Assembly: GCA_947579665.1 (NCBI GenBank)
Contig: OX388341.1
Location: 8,236,752-8,300,751, forward strand
Direction: 5' to 3'
Length of the DNA: 64,000 nucleotides
Source of the DNA: Sympetrum striolatum
Taxonomy: Eukaryota; Arthropoda; Insecta; Odonata; Libellulidae
How positions within the stretch are numbered: the first letter of the stretch is position 1; each line of letters begins with the position of its first letter. A program made the translations under genes and the position numbers. Below, in pieces: positions 23,885 through 39,769 of the stretch. The notes beneath the pieces are model-generated. The model had not been told where the DNA came from, did no database searches, and worked only from the letters and a program-made list of their open reading frames with translations.

Positions 23885-25035
23885 AAATAATAATAATAAA
23901 AAATAATAAAATCTTTTTATTCCTCGGTCCTGCATAAATTACATTTTATACAACAATTGTCAGGAATATAGGTACCCCTAAGGTGACAGCCACCTGTTTC
24001 GAGGTTACCGACTCTTCATTTACTTGGCAAATAATACATAAGCCATTTAATTTGTTACATAACATAAAATAAAATGTAGGCCATGCGTATTAAAAAAATT
24101 ACAAAATAAATTATAATAATGAAATAATAAAATTCAACAAAATAGCTTTCATACAATTTTTTAAAACAAATTCAATATCATCATATTTAAATAAATACTC
24201 CTTAATTAATTTTATAAACTTAATTTCTGTTGTAGCAGTGGTTATTATATTCTCCGGTAAATAACTAAAAAATTTTGAACTAATATACAAAAAAGAATAT
24301 CTAAAAAATTCAGTTGGGTTTTGGGATTATTGTTTGTTTAGATCTTAATATATACGGTGATGGTTTATTTTCATCACCGCCGCGATCACAGTACATCCTC
24401 AGCACTTTATATACAAATGTCTCAGTGGCAGAATTTTTGCCTTAAAAAATAGAGGAAAAGAATGCACAGTACTATGCGCCCTTGACATAACTCAAATAAT
24501 TTTCTTCTGTGCCACTATTAATGGCTTTAAATTAGTAATGAATGCATTCCCCCAACAAACAATACCATATTGCAGCCTCGAGTTCACTAGAGCATGATAC
24601 ACCTTATATAATACAGTATATGGATATACATATTTTAATAAATAAAATTTCCTTATTGATGAGATTGTCTCAGAATACAATTTATTTATATGTTGTTTCC
24701 AGTTTAGGTTCTCATCAAAATAAATTCCTAAATATTTTATGCAATCAACCCTTTGAATTGGTATGCAATATGGACATGAAGAAACATTTTCTGTAACACA
24801 TTTCATACATCTATAATACAGATTATTTAGTCCAACTATACCTGTCCTCAAATGAAATTGAATAAACTTTGTTTTATCACTTAATGACATAGATTTTGCA
24901 GAAAACCAATGATGTAGCTTATTTAAATCATTCTGCATCTGTCTGTACAGTACATTTGAATCACCGGCTGTATAGCTAAGGGCAGTGTCGTCTGCAAAGG
25001 AAGTAAGCTTTCCTTCGAATCTACCTTCACATAGA
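23885..25035 (-). pseudogene. Jockey/CR1-like LINE, 3' part
   Basis: On the minus strand, about 25000-24985 reads FADDTAL, the reverse transcriptase catalytic block. It is followed by MQNDLNKLHHWFSAKSMSL, then IKYLGIYFDENLNWKQHI and SRLQYGIVCWG, the classic order of the thumb and C-terminal region of Jockey/CR1-type elements. The open part spans 24938-24492. The downstream 600 bp would be 3' UTR, ending in an ATT-rich repeat near 23885 that fits a LINE tail. The element is truncated at its 5' side around 25035. Confidence 0.85.
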
Positions 25036-25224
25036 TTATTTGTTATTAAATACCACTTTACTATTGATTATTAAATACCACTTTACTATTCCATATCTCT
25101 CTTATGCATTAAATTTAAATTTAGTAGTAGTCAGTTACTGCCTCAAAACTTACAATGGTCATTTCTACATTGAAGTCATGAACAATTACTATAAGAGTCC
25201 CTCAGCATTCAATTCTTTTTCTCA

Positions 25225-25600
25225 TACTATTCACCTTGTTTATGAAAAAAATCTGCCTCATAATGCATGCAATATCCAACTATTTCCCTATAAATGACTG
25301 TGTCGTCTGCGAATATCCTAACATTGCTTTCAATGTGATTGCTGAGGTCGTTGATGTATACTAAAAATAACAACGGTCCAATTACACTGCCCTGAGTGAC
25401 GCCCGAGGTCACCTTAACCAAGTTGGAACTAATACCATCGAGTAATACTCGTTACTCTCTATCGGTGAGAGTCTTTTATCCAGTTAATAACTTCTGCATT
25501 GATACCCGCAACTTCTAATTTGTACAGCAATTTATGATGAGGTACCTTATTATCGAAAGCCTTCCGAAAATTTTAAAATTTTGCATCAACTTGCTTATGT
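25225..25600 (-). pseudogene. Second LINE reverse transcriptase fragment
   Basis: Reads VPHHKLLYKLEVAGINAEVI, then after a stop VTSGVTQGSVIGPLLFLVYI and IFADDTVIYREI. These are reverse transcriptase fingers/palm blocks of a Jockey/I-like LINE. Its FADD block is distinct from that in the neighbouring fragment, so two different insertions lie side by side in the same orientation. Confidence 0.85.
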
Positions 25601-25637
25601 TTTTCAGCAGAGTTTAGCTGTTCAGTCTATTAACTGT

Positions 25638-25708
25638 GTGATTTTGATGTGAGAAACGAGGTAGTGATTTTGACGTGAGAAACGAGGTAGGGATTTTGAC
25701 GTGAGAAT
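25638..25708. repeat. 26-bp tandem repeat, 2.7 copies
   Basis: Unit GTGATTTTGACGTGAGAAAC plus GAGGTA, starting at 25638, 25664 and 25690, with one or two mismatches; the third copy is partial. Confidence 0.9.
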
Positions 25709-25811
25709 TGTTTTTTTGGCATGGCATTCATAACCTGCCGGAGAGGTGGGAAAAGTGTATAAATTCCAATGGAGATTATTTTGAATGAAAAATTTTTATA
25801 ATTTTCAAATA

Positions 25812-26272
25812 CAGTGAACTCCCGTTTATCCGAAATGATCGGAACAGTAGACGGTTCGGATAACAAAAATTTGGGATAAACCGAAGTCCCACGTGAAACA
25901 CATTGCATCAATACTGCGAAATATGATCATAAAACATGCGTACGTAGAATGCTATTGATATGGTTGCGAATAATCCTGCATGTTTTTGACTGAAAAATTT
26001 GCTTTGACATATTAAAAAGGAACCAAAGTGTGATTGAAAACTCAAAGTTTTTAAATGCTGAATAACAAAGCTCATTTGTTTTCCGTTCTTACAGAAAAAA
26101 TTCGCCTTATTTTTGGCAGAGGGAAACGACAGGAATTTTAAAGAGGTGTCACGAGCAAATAAGTAATGTGTCGCAATGGTATTTGATGGGTGGGGGTAGG
26201 TGCATTTGGAAAAGTTTGTCTGGATAAAGCAGATTTCGGATAAACGCGATTCGGATAAACATGAGTTTACTG
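25812..26272. mobile_element. Tigger/pogo-type MITE (461 bp)
   Basis: Ends CAGTGAACTCCCGTTTATCC and, reversed, CAGTAAACTCATGTTTATCC form terminal inverted repeats. TA flanks the left end; the right end has TTA, one base off. Internal GGATAAAC/CGGATAA motifs repeat the terminal sequence. No coding capacity. Confidence 0.85.
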
Positions 26273-26399
26273 TTACAGACGTGTAATTTTTACAAAAACG
26301 TCCGGTTTCATACTTCTACACCTGGTAAACACATCGCTATGATATAAACCTCTACTTTGTCTGTCATAACACTTGATTTTAATGATCACTGTTGATTAT

Positions 26400-26954
26400 T
26401 TTCGTACTTTATGTTACAAAATGGTAGACGTCCGAATTTAGTATCTAATATATTTTGAAGGTTATCAGCAGGATACGGGCTACAAATTCTTAGTCAAAAC
26501 GGCAAGCACCATTTACGACTAGGTAGCCATTTTTGTGTGGGTGCCAAGTACCAAATCTTAAATTGAGCCTAAGTATCACTGGTTTGATCTCCCATAAAAA
26601 TCTTCTCACAGGTATTACTTTCTTGTAAATTTTCAAAGTTCAACTATGTTCTTCCCACACGTCCCATGTCACCGGTGTTGCCCGATCAAACTCCAAGCTA
26701 TCAGTCTCATTACTTAATTTACAGACCTTGTACAATGTACATTGTTTTGCTAAATTTGCATTGACATATGGAAGGTTATCAATGGCACCTTATTTAGCAA
26801 GTACTGACAAATTTCAATATAAGTCGCATGGGTTTTTGAGATCCTACGTTAATGAAGTTTTATTTACAATTGTTTAGACATCATATAAAAAATTAAGAAG
26901 TTAAAATGTGTTAAATGTTAAAAAAAATTGCTTCGATTTTTTTTTGGACACCCT
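26400..26954 (-). repeat. GGGTGTCC-type dispersed repeat, copy 2
   Basis: Ends in GGACACCCT on the plus strand. The segment 26495-26660 (TCTTAGTCAAAACGGCAAGC, CTAAGTATCACTG, GTTCAACTATGTTCTT) matches the distal part of the copy at 50640-51551. Confidence 0.6.
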
Positions 26955-27252
26955 AAATGTATGCACATACATGGTATCTCGTTATGTTTGGATGTGCTTC
27001 CCATGAGCTCAAAAAAAAGGCATTTTCTACCATGTGTATTGTTGGTGTGAAAAACCTAACATTATCTACTTTGGAATTTGTTAAAAACTTTTTCCGTTCG
27101 AATTCGTCTCAAATTAGACTCACACAGGAAAGGTAACAGTGTTGCCGTTTGGGTGGATGCCCCTCTGAGACAGCTTCTCCTAGGAGCTCAGCTCGACCCT
27201 GCTGCACACAAAATCTAAACGTGGCAGCACCAAAAGGAACCATGATATGACA

Positions 27253-27900
27253 GTCAAACTCCCTCCCTTCTGGGCAGACCTGTGATTTTTGCAAGTTGAA
27301 GCACAGTTCACCATGGGGCACACCACCCAGGAGGCCACCAAATTTGCATATGTTGTCGGCCAATTAGAAACCAAGTATAATGATGTTGATGATGACCCAA
27401 AATTTGGGACATCATCTGTGCCTCGCTGACCACTAATCCATATACCTGATTAAAAAGCAAACTGATGAGTAGACTTTTGCTGACGAAGAATCAACACCTG
27501 CGAAAAATATTAATGGAGGAAGAAATGGGCACCAGCAAGCCATCGCATTTCAGCAGCATTTGCAGCCACTTGCTGGCACTACTGCTATGTATGATGACAC
27601 ACACTGTGGCTTCAGCATCTACCCTCCCATGTGCAGGTAATCCTTCAGGCCCAGTCTTCTGAACTGCCCATGGACCAACTCGCCATCCTAGCCAAAAGGG
27701 TTGTAGAAGTACTCCATCTATTGCACTGCTCACTGTTAACTCCATGTCCGTCACTCCAGCTGTGTCAACCAACCGCAAGCCTTTGGTCTATGGTGTATCC
27801 GTCACCTACACAGGTAACACATGTGAGGAATGAAGTTGACGACCTGCGCCAATGCTCTCAATCATGCTGCCGCTCAGACTTCCAACATTCACAGGTGGCC
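27253..27900 (+). pseudogene. Gypsy-like LTR retrotransposon Gag remnant
   Basis: Plus-strand pieces VKLPPFWAD, QVEAQFT and ATKFAYVVGQLETKY match the conserved N-terminal Gag block of arthropod Gypsy-like elements. Further on, VILQAQSSELPMDQLAILAK and VRNEVDDLRQ fit the downstream Gag helix and the spacer before the zinc knuckles. A stop, frame changes and a missing piece lie between. No LTR, protease or pol was seen next to it. The region is more GC-rich than its surroundings. Confidence 0.7.
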
Positions 27901-28046
27901 AGGTATTATGCTGGATTTTAAATCCTTTAAATGCTTGAATTGAAATAGGAGCTATGTTTAACAATATTGAAAATTTAAAGTTATAACATATCTGTAGTAG
28001 TAAAAGTAGTGATAAACAATAGTATTAGTATTTTTAAAAGTTATTT

Positions 28047-28146
28047 GACAGCTTAGGTAATATTACAAGTGGGCTCTCACTGAGAATCAAACCCCTGGAC
28101 TGCTTTCACCAAATCCACATGCACTGCCCACATGGCTATCAGGGAG
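28047..28146 (-). mobile_element. tRNA-derived SINE, worn copy
   Basis: The reverse complement carries an A-box-like TAGCCATGTGGGCAGTGC region, a GGTGAAAGCAGTCC segment and a B-box-like GGGTTTGATTCTC, then the tail TGTCA. The same layout in the same order occurs at 60264-60390, where insertion marks are clear. Here mutations in the B box suggest an older copy. Confidence 0.7.
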
Positions 28147-28318
28147 ATTGCGCAATAAAATATTTGTATCTATGTGCGTGTTTTATGCAGTTAATATCCA
28201 AACTGCCCTCTTGTGAAAAATTTTATGGAAAACAAAGTTATTCCCGAAATATTGAGTCTGTTGTTACTTTTAAAATTGTGACCCTAAAGTGGTCTCTTAC
28301 TGTAGAGCTGGTTATTAA

Positions 28319-29320
<1,002 letters not shown>

Positions 29321-29329
29321 TTTCATCAG

Positions 29330-29790
29330 ATGAACACAGCTGAAGGTTGTTGGTTGGTTTTTGAAAAGCTCATGCCAATGGATTGATAATCTGAGGCAAG
29401 ATCTTTTACCAGAGTTTGGAGTCTTTCTATGCCATTATCATGCATTAGCTAAGAGTACAATATCATCTGAAAATCTCAAATGATTGAGCCACTTTTTCTT
29501 CAATTCTAATTCTCTCTTCTCCCAGTTTTATCTTGACATTGCTATATATAAATACAGCTAGATGAGTGTGATCACCTTGTGACCTTTTTGATTGATAGCA
29601 TTTTGTTTGGTTTGTTGGGACTGATGAATGATGAAGAAGTCACATTTATTTTCTATTTGGTCTTATGTATGTCACTTTCATCCCTTGGTTTGCTATAGCT
29701 TGTTGATCACCATATGACTGGCTAAATGAAATACTTACTCAAAGTCAACAAACGTAGTAAAGTGGGGCTATTGTATGTACTTATTACTTT
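29330..29790 (-). pseudogene. LINE reverse transcriptase remnant, heavily decayed
   Basis: Minus-strand LNHLRFSDDIVLLANA matches the HLRFADDIVLIA catalytic block of endonuclease-bearing LINEs. It is followed by LASDYQSIGMSFSKTNQ, the SxxVGLKMNxxKTK-type block. Upstream, a worn FVDFE block and QAIANQGMKVTYI fit the fingers region. Many stops are present. Confidence 0.7.
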
Positions 29791-30128
29791 GTTGAGAGAA
29801 AGAATGTGGTATATGGAGCTAAAGCTGCTGCAGAATCCTGGCTAATGGGTTGGGCTTCATTGAGGATGGAGCTAATTTGGTTTCACGAGATCTTTTGTTA
29901 TCATATGAAGGACAAAGGCTTACTGGTTGATAGTTTTTAATGTTGTGAATGTATCCAATATATATTTTATATTCAGCAAAATTATCCTAGCTTTATTCAC
30001 TGCTAATGCCTTGTTTAAACAAGAAGTATATATGCTAACTAAATGTTTAATAGTTTCCTTCCCAGAAAGAACTTAGACTTATGTACAGAGAGCTGATCAT
30101 AACCAGCTGCAGTTTACTTTTTGTATTA

Positions 30129-30352
30129 GGGGTCGTACACAAATTACATAATGCAAAATTCTCCTATTTCCCACCCCTGCAAGCAGCAGGACCGTAACAC
30201 TAGGCCAAACCACTCCCCCCCCCTCCCTCCACTCTGTTTTGTAAAAAGTGCTTTATGAAAAGTTATGGGCATATATTCAGGAAAGAAAGATTTTTAACCA
30301 AAAATAATTAAATTTTTAATAAACAATTTCAATTTAAAAAGCCATTCATAGA
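30129..30352 (-). repeat. Fragment of the GGGGCCGTACACAAATTA TIR element
   Basis: The left end GGGGTCGTACACAAATTAC and the following 220 bp (CCACTCTGTTTTGT, AAAAGTGCTTTATG, TTCAGGAAAGAAAGATTTTT) are the reverse complement of the right half of the element at 58111-58626. The other half is missing. Confidence 0.75.
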
Positions 30353-30359
30353 TTTCACC

Positions 30360-31825
30360 TTGATTCGAGCCCATGACATGTTGATAATTAGTATTACACA
30401 ATACACTGACAAGGGAATACCCGAGTATCCTATCCAGTGGCGGTGGGTCCATTGGGTTCACTGAACCCTCTTAGAAAACTACTGCTATATTTTTCTATAT
30501 AGCAATGTTCTTACCATAACACAAATATTGATTTAAAGATTGAACTAGAAATTTACCCATTTTCGTTCATTTACTTCACACTTTCATTTAAATACTCTAT
30601 AGAATTTCTCTCCAAAGAATTATTGGTGTACAAGGTTTGCCTTAAGTCCGATATTAAACTCCGTAAATTTTTTCAGGTATGTTACTTTTACATGAAATTA
30701 TACCTTCATCGAATATTGTAACTATAGGAATCATGTCCCTGAATTTCAATTATTTGCCGATATCACCGAAAACAATCGCAAATGATTAACAGAATTGACA
30801 AAAATTGAATCATTGATATTGACAATTGATTTTGCTATTATTGGTACATCTTCTTTCTATTAGTGTTCGTTTTAGATATACTGTGAGTTTAAAGCCGAAT
30901 TTATTGTATTTGTTCTTGGTTGCGAGTTAAAATCATGCAAATGAGACAGAAAAATAAATGGCCACGTATAGGAAAGGTAATTAATGTTTGTTATTCGAAT
31001 TTCATGAATTTTTGAGGAAAGATCGCGAGAAAAACTTGCGAGCATTTGTTATCACTGCCGATTAAATCACTTGAATGAAATAACACCCTTAAGTTTGAAT
31101 GTCTACTTTCGCTTGGATTACGTTTCCTCATTCCACGTTTATAAAAATATCAGAAGACAGTATTTTTCGTCAACGGGATCTGAAAACATTGAAATTGAAT
31201 TGAATCCTATTCAAAAGAAGAGGTAAGAGTTCACTCTGGTTTTGCAACATTATGGTCATATTATAATTGTGATTTAATTAAACAGATGCGACGCTTACAT
31301 TATCAATAGGATAAAAATTTTCTTCACAATTCTAACAGTCAATTTAACAGCAGAGGGTTATTTATTACGTGTTAAGTAACTAAATTACAGAACAGCCGAC
31401 GCCATCTTAAGGATAAATTAGGTGTTAATTCATAAAAGGACGAGTTCTAATTAGATTAACTACTATATATCGTCATTAATTTGCGGCGTTTATTTGTTAA
31501 TTCGTTTATTTGATAGTTGCGATGATTTCACTGACTCGCTGTCTAACGGACATATTAGACGTGCTAAGCGACTGGTTCATTCGTTTTTGTTTGTGGTTCA
31601 CAAGATTTGTGTGGCTATTTTTGTGATTTCGTCTACATTCATTTGGTACTCAGTTGTTTCCTCTATTTGTTGTAGCGACTGGTGCATTAGTTTAGTCGGT
31701 TTAGTCTGTGATTTACATATGTGTAGCTGTTTTTGTGATTTCGTAAGTCACATAGGATGAAGAGAAGTATTGTTTTTCATAAATTTAAGACTTTTCATAT
31801 CTAATTTTTTTCATATGTAAATTTC
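30360..31825. other. Intron, unassigned
   Basis: At 30435 CAGTGGCGGTGGGTCCATTG looks like a hAT-type end but I found no partner. An open frame at 31494-31760 is Cys/Phe/Ser rich and not recognisable; GACTGGTTCATT and GACTGGTGCATT inside it hint at an internal duplication. Confidence 0.35.
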
Positions 31826-31984
31826 ATTACATTGGATTTACATTCATTTTTCCGTTGAGAATCAACGGGCACTCCGCTAGTAGGAATATAAGGGAAAAGT
31901 TAGGACGTCCTTTGAGGCTGATGCAGTAAATATTTCTGCTTGAATTTTCACACATAGTTAGAAGATGGTGATCTTCTGTTGTGA

Positions 31985-32990
31985 TACATAGAAAGTATTG
32001 CCAGGAAGACCCAGGTTCGATGCTGGGTGGTAAATATATCTCCCATTTGAAATACATTGGGGTAGTTTTTTATTATTTTTTTGATGCACATATCGAAATT
32101 ATAGGAAGTTCTTGCCTTGCTAGAAGATGTATATTAAGACTCCATTTAAGAAAACAATTTAAATAAGAGCATGCTGTTCCAGGGTTCGATGCCAGAGCAC
32201 ATTACAATTTCTCACATAAGGAATATACATGAAAATTAGGACGTCATTTGAGGCAGTTGCACCTAATATTTCTGCTTGAATTTTCACACATAGTTAATGA
32301 TGGTTAATTTCTGTTGTGCTGCATAGTAAGTATCACCAGGAAGACCCTAGTTCAATGCCGGACAGATAAATTGCAGCTAAATTTAAGAATATTTTCAATC
32401 CTTTTCTTTTTCTTTTGGGTACCCTCTTGATATGATGTCGACTTAGTGCTATCAATATGCTTGCAGTAAGCAAACAACATTTTACTCACGTGTGTATATA
32501 TATCTATTATATATAATTCCTTCTCCGGATTCTTTCATATATTCATAAGTGTAAAATGTTGCTTAGATACTGCAAGCATATTGATAAGACTAATTTCAAG
32601 TCAACATCATATCGAGAGCGTCCTTAAAAGAAAAAGAAAAGGATTGAAAATATTCTTGAAACTCGCTGACTTTCTCTGTCTGGCATCGAACCCGGGTCTT
32701 CCTGGTGATACTTACTTTGCAGCTCAACAGAAAATAACCATCATTAACTATGTGTGAAAATTCAAGCAGAAATATTAGGTGCAACTGCCTCAAACGACAT
32801 CCTACTATTCCCTTATATTCTTTATGTGAGAAATATTAATGTGCTCTGGCATCAAACCCAGGAACAGCATGGTCTTATCTAATTTTTTTCTTAAACCAAG
32901 TCTTAATATACATCTTCCATCTAAGCAAGAACTTCCTATCATTTGAATAAGTGCACGAAAAAAATAATGAAAAACTACCCCGATGAGAAA
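31985..32990. repeat. Fold-back of tRNA-like modules with about 450-bp arms
   Basis: Arms at about 32040-32488 and 32545-32990 are reverse complements around a TA-rich, 56-bp centre. The left arm carries plus-oriented cores at about 32015, 32180 and 32345 (165 bp apart); the right arm carries the mirror cores at about 32685 and 32845. Shared landmarks include GAATTTTCACACATAGTTA, TTTTCTTTTTCTTTT, AATATGCTTGCAGTA and GGGGTAGTTTTT. No coding frame. Confidence 0.85.
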
Positions 32991-33150
32991 CCTCATTGAT
33001 TGCCCCTAATATGTGCATGATATTCCTTATATAATTTTATCAATAGATTTGTAATTTGTTCCTAAGATTAATTTAGTGAGCATACTCATATTTAAACATT
33101 AGAATTTCCGAAAAAGATATATTTCTATCTAACTCATGTATTTCCTATAA

Positions 33151-34520
<1,370 letters not shown>

Positions 34521-34529
34521 AATTGCCTG

Positions 34530-36840
34530 GATTTCAGGAGTTTTTGAGGCACAACACTTTCCTTACAACAGACAACATTCAAATATGAGGTAAAGCATAT
34601 CCAGGAAGTCATGCATATCCAACTAAAACTATAAATACCTGTTTAAATTATAACCTTGGTTTGATGCTAGGGCAGTGCAAGTTTTTCTATGAGGGATGTA
34701 TGGTGGGACTTTTCCAATTTTTTTTTAGCTCATTGCAATAGGACAGGTAACTTAAGCTCAGGAATATGATAAGAGTTGAGATCTTATCTCAACAATCTTT
34801 TCAGAATTTCAAAGTATGTTCTGGGTGAGATGTCTAGAAGTTTTAAAGATTCTCTTATATCTAATCTATGGGAAAGTATCAACCTCAAGAATGCAGAGCA
34901 GCAAATTTTTAACAAAGATTTTGAAGAAATGAATGACTGTTACCTGGTATTTGTATGAAAACTGATATCTTAATTAAATGCAGTATAACTTTCCCAAATT
35001 TCTCTGAGTTCTAAGCCGGAGTGCTGAGTTTTAAGTTTCTATGTTATCAGGAAAGGGTTAAAAAAAATCTTAAATATCACATCAGTTAATAATTTTAGAG
35101 ATGCCTGGTGTCGATCCCAGGACGTATTGGCAGCTGTGAATACACATTAAGGCTTGTTAGGACTTGATCTCATTTAATGCAAAGTTTGAAGTTGATATCA
35201 TGCCGGGAAGTACCTATAATTGGTTTCTATTATCTCCATAAGGAATGCATTGAGGAATATAAATGCCTCAAATGGTTTGAACCAAGGACCATCAGTGGAA
35301 CATTCAACGACATACATAAAAGACATTCATGATCTGTATCTACATGCTGAGTTTCAATTTTCAATGCCATCAGGAAATAATCCAAAAAAATCTAAAAAAA
35401 TCGCTACAATACATTTTAAATAGTAGATATTTGCCCTGACCTAGCATCGAACCAAGGATAATACCTTAGGATGTCTTTATATATTCTATGGACATGCACG
35501 GTTTCTAGCAATCCCTCAAATTTCAGCTCACCACTTCTCCGGAAAATGCCTAAAAAGATTTTCGAAAATCCCCGCAATCTTTCTTTATGGAGAAAATCGT
35601 GAATTAGGGGCCTTCTGGAATCGAACCCATGACACTGAGGTTTTAGTCACCTTTTCTCTAAGAGGTTACACACTATGGAAAATATGCCGTAAAAATTTCA
35701 AGTCAGTGGCACTTGTGGAACATGGTTAGAATTTTGATCCCCTATGAATTCTATTATATACAAGTAAAATGTAGCTTGCATCCTGCAAGCCTTCCTGGTG
35801 ATACTTACTATACAGTGCAACAGCAGTTCATAATCTCTAACTATGTGTGAAAATTCAAGCAGAGCAACTGTGTCTAAACTGGTGTCAAACAAATGCACAT
35901 TTGTTGACAATTCTATGATTGCTAATATGTAAAAGTAAGTTTTCTGGGACCTCAATGATTTTTCTCTATCCTTGTAAGAAGTTCCTTAAAATTTTATTCC
36001 AGAAACTCCATAACAGCCGTAATATTGTCCCTGATATTTATGTATCATAGTTTACGTATGTTAACATCTCAGTGAATTGCCTACTTTTAATAAATTCTGA
36101 CATTATAGCATTTATCCAGTAAACTGTATTCCAATAAGAAAATGGTCACTCTGTTAATTTTCTACTAAGAAATTTTAAAAAGTTTTTGTTCATTTTGCTG
36201 TAGTTCTCATTGTTTAGTAGCAAAAACAATATTCAATGACCAAAATAAGAATCATCCTTTAATTTCCTCTCTTTTGGTAATTGTCTCAATTACGCAGGAC
36301 TAAAAGAACTTTACAAGCATTTCTTTTTCAGGATTGGAAAAGTTTTGTTCATTTTGCCATAGTTCTCATATTTTTGATTTGAAAATGGTATTACACAACC
36401 AAAATAAGAATCTTCATTTAATTTCCTTTTCGTTTGGTACTCATCTCAACTTTAGAAGGACCTTTATTATTTACTTTGCAAAAGGTAAAAAAAAACTTAA
36501 CATACATTTCTAATGTAAGAATAATTGCCCCGACCTAGTGTCGAACCAAGCATAATATTCGAAAATGTTGTTTTCATTGAGTATGAATGGCCACCCTCAA
36601 GTTTATACTCTCTATTTTGCTGGGAAGTGCCTTGAAAAAATTTCCAAAAATCCCTGCAATGCATTCTTATGGAAAAAATCGGGATTTTGGGGCCTTCTGG
36701 CATCAAGGTTACAATTATTCTAATGGTTTCATGCTGCAGCCAGTGTGTCTTAAAAATTACATATCAATCACTTATGGTACATGGTTAGAATTTGTATCTT
36801 ATATATATATATATATATATATAGGTATATTGGCATATCC
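34530..36840 (-). repeat. tRNA-like module arrays, mostly minus orientation
   Basis: Minus-oriented cores at about 35108, 35432, 35612, 36540 and 36700 and one plus core at about 34655 (GGTTTGATGCTAGGGCAG). Blocks such as GGGGCCTTCTGGAATCGAAC with CATGACACTGAGG are the reverse complement of those at 13475 and 14345. The array ends in an (AT)n run at about 36800-36823. Between 35970 and 36480 the DNA is unassigned, with an internal imperfect duplication (TTTTGTTCATTTTGC at about 36186 and 36344). Confidence 0.7.
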
Positions 36841-36844
36841 ATAG

Positions 36845-37835
36845 AAGTAGCATTGTGGCATAAAGTAACCACGAACTTGAACAAAAATACTTTTAATTAC
36901 AAAAACAATGCCAATATACATTCAAAGTGGAAAGGATCCTATCTTTTTAAAAAGAAAAGGTTACATCAGTTACAATATACAGATCATGTCATCGGTCAAG
37001 GATATATGAAATATTATAAAGCATACATACTCTTTGGTGCACAAATTTTGCAGGGGAAGGAATGGAATGTCATTGAGTGAACATCTTGGATCAAATGTTT
37101 TAATAGAGTGAAAATTTATGGGGTCACTTAACAGAATGATTATTATCCTTTAAGCCAGATTAGTTCTAAAATGGCAGAAATTCGCATTTAATAATGTGTT
37201 GCTGTTTTCAACATTTTAGGCTTTAAAAACCACTTATACAAGATATATACCTAAATTTGAAATAATTTAAAATCATCTGGTTACCACAAATATTGTGATT
37301 CATTGTCAATTATAAATAGACTATTTAAGGAATCAATGTATAAATTCAATTTTTAATGGACTCTGCAATTTCCTGCTACTTATGCTAAAATCCGCCTAAG
37401 TAAGTTGATGGAATGTTAAATAGCAACATCACAATTGGTTGCTAAGGCACATAAGCAAACTATATGAGAGACCTTTATAAAAGTATTCAAAAGGAAACCA
37501 ACACTCTCACAATTACACTACAAATAAGGAAGAATTATGAGGAGGAAGACTTACATAACCTAATGGAGCATATTCATTTTACATTGTTATCACTGTTGTT
37601 CTATTGGCACAATTGATGCTCTATTGACACTCATATTTCAGTGGCAACACATAAATTCATAGGTGATCTATTACATATGCTACACGTTACAAAATTGAAG
37701 CCCAGGTTCTTCATTGACATGTCATCCTTACAAATTAAATATTTAATATCTCAATTTCTGTAGTTCTACTCTATCTTAACTTAAAACTCTATAGATATGT
37801 TCTTCACTTCTATTTTAAGTCCAAATTTCTCATTG
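36845..37835 (+). other. Intron, nothing recognised
   Basis: No coding similarity, terminal repeats or RNA gene seen before the exon 4 acceptor. Confidence 0.4.
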
Positions 37836-37841
37836 GAATAG

Positions 37842-39210
<1,369 letters not shown>

Positions 39211-39214
39211 TTAA

Positions 39215-39763
39215 CCCTTAAACTGCGGGGAACATATATAAACGTTTTTCTGCCAGAATGCCAGAACTGCGGGAGAAACGTTTTTAAACGTTTGACCTGC
39301 TCTTCCTTCCCCATGCTTGGCCTTTCCCAGTTTTATGGCGGTGCCTGTGAATGAGACGCACCCTCACAAAATCTTTTGCATTGTCCTAAATGTGGAAAAC
39401 CCTTCCCCGGGGTTTTCCGGCCTCTGCGTAATTCCAAGATTTGTAGTGCACTCGTAATTTCATATTTTCCTCACTCGTTAAAAATCAATGTATCTACTAA
39501 CTGTTTGGTATCAAATTAATCAGCTAACAGCAAGGGAAAAAATAAGACAATTAAATCATTGGCAATTGCTTCCACGTTAGAGGAACAACCAAAAGTCTTG
39601 AACAATAACCGCTGACCGCGGGCATCGGAAAAAGGTCTACCCGGATTACGGGGGTTTTCTGCCTGCTGCAATTAGTCTGACCCACCAGGAGAACGGACCG
39701 TTTCTCTAACTTGCCTCCCGCACACGACTGTCGCGAAAGAAAAATACTCCCGCATCTTATGGG
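39215..39763. mobile_element. piggyBac-type MITE flanked by TTAA
   Basis: TTAA at 39211-39214 and 39764-39767 flank the ends CCCTTAAACTGCGGG and, reversed, CCCATAAGATGCGGG, inverted repeats of the piggyBac kind. A subterminal repeat GAACATATATAAACG / GAAACGTTTTTAAACG follows the left end. It is 549 bp, markedly more GC-rich than the surrounding intron, and has no transposase. Confidence 0.85.
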
Positions 39764-39769
39764 TTAAAG

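Noticed and set aside
30435..30480. hAT element starting CAGTGGCGGTGGG
   Set aside because: A plausible left end, but no matching right end or target duplication was found.
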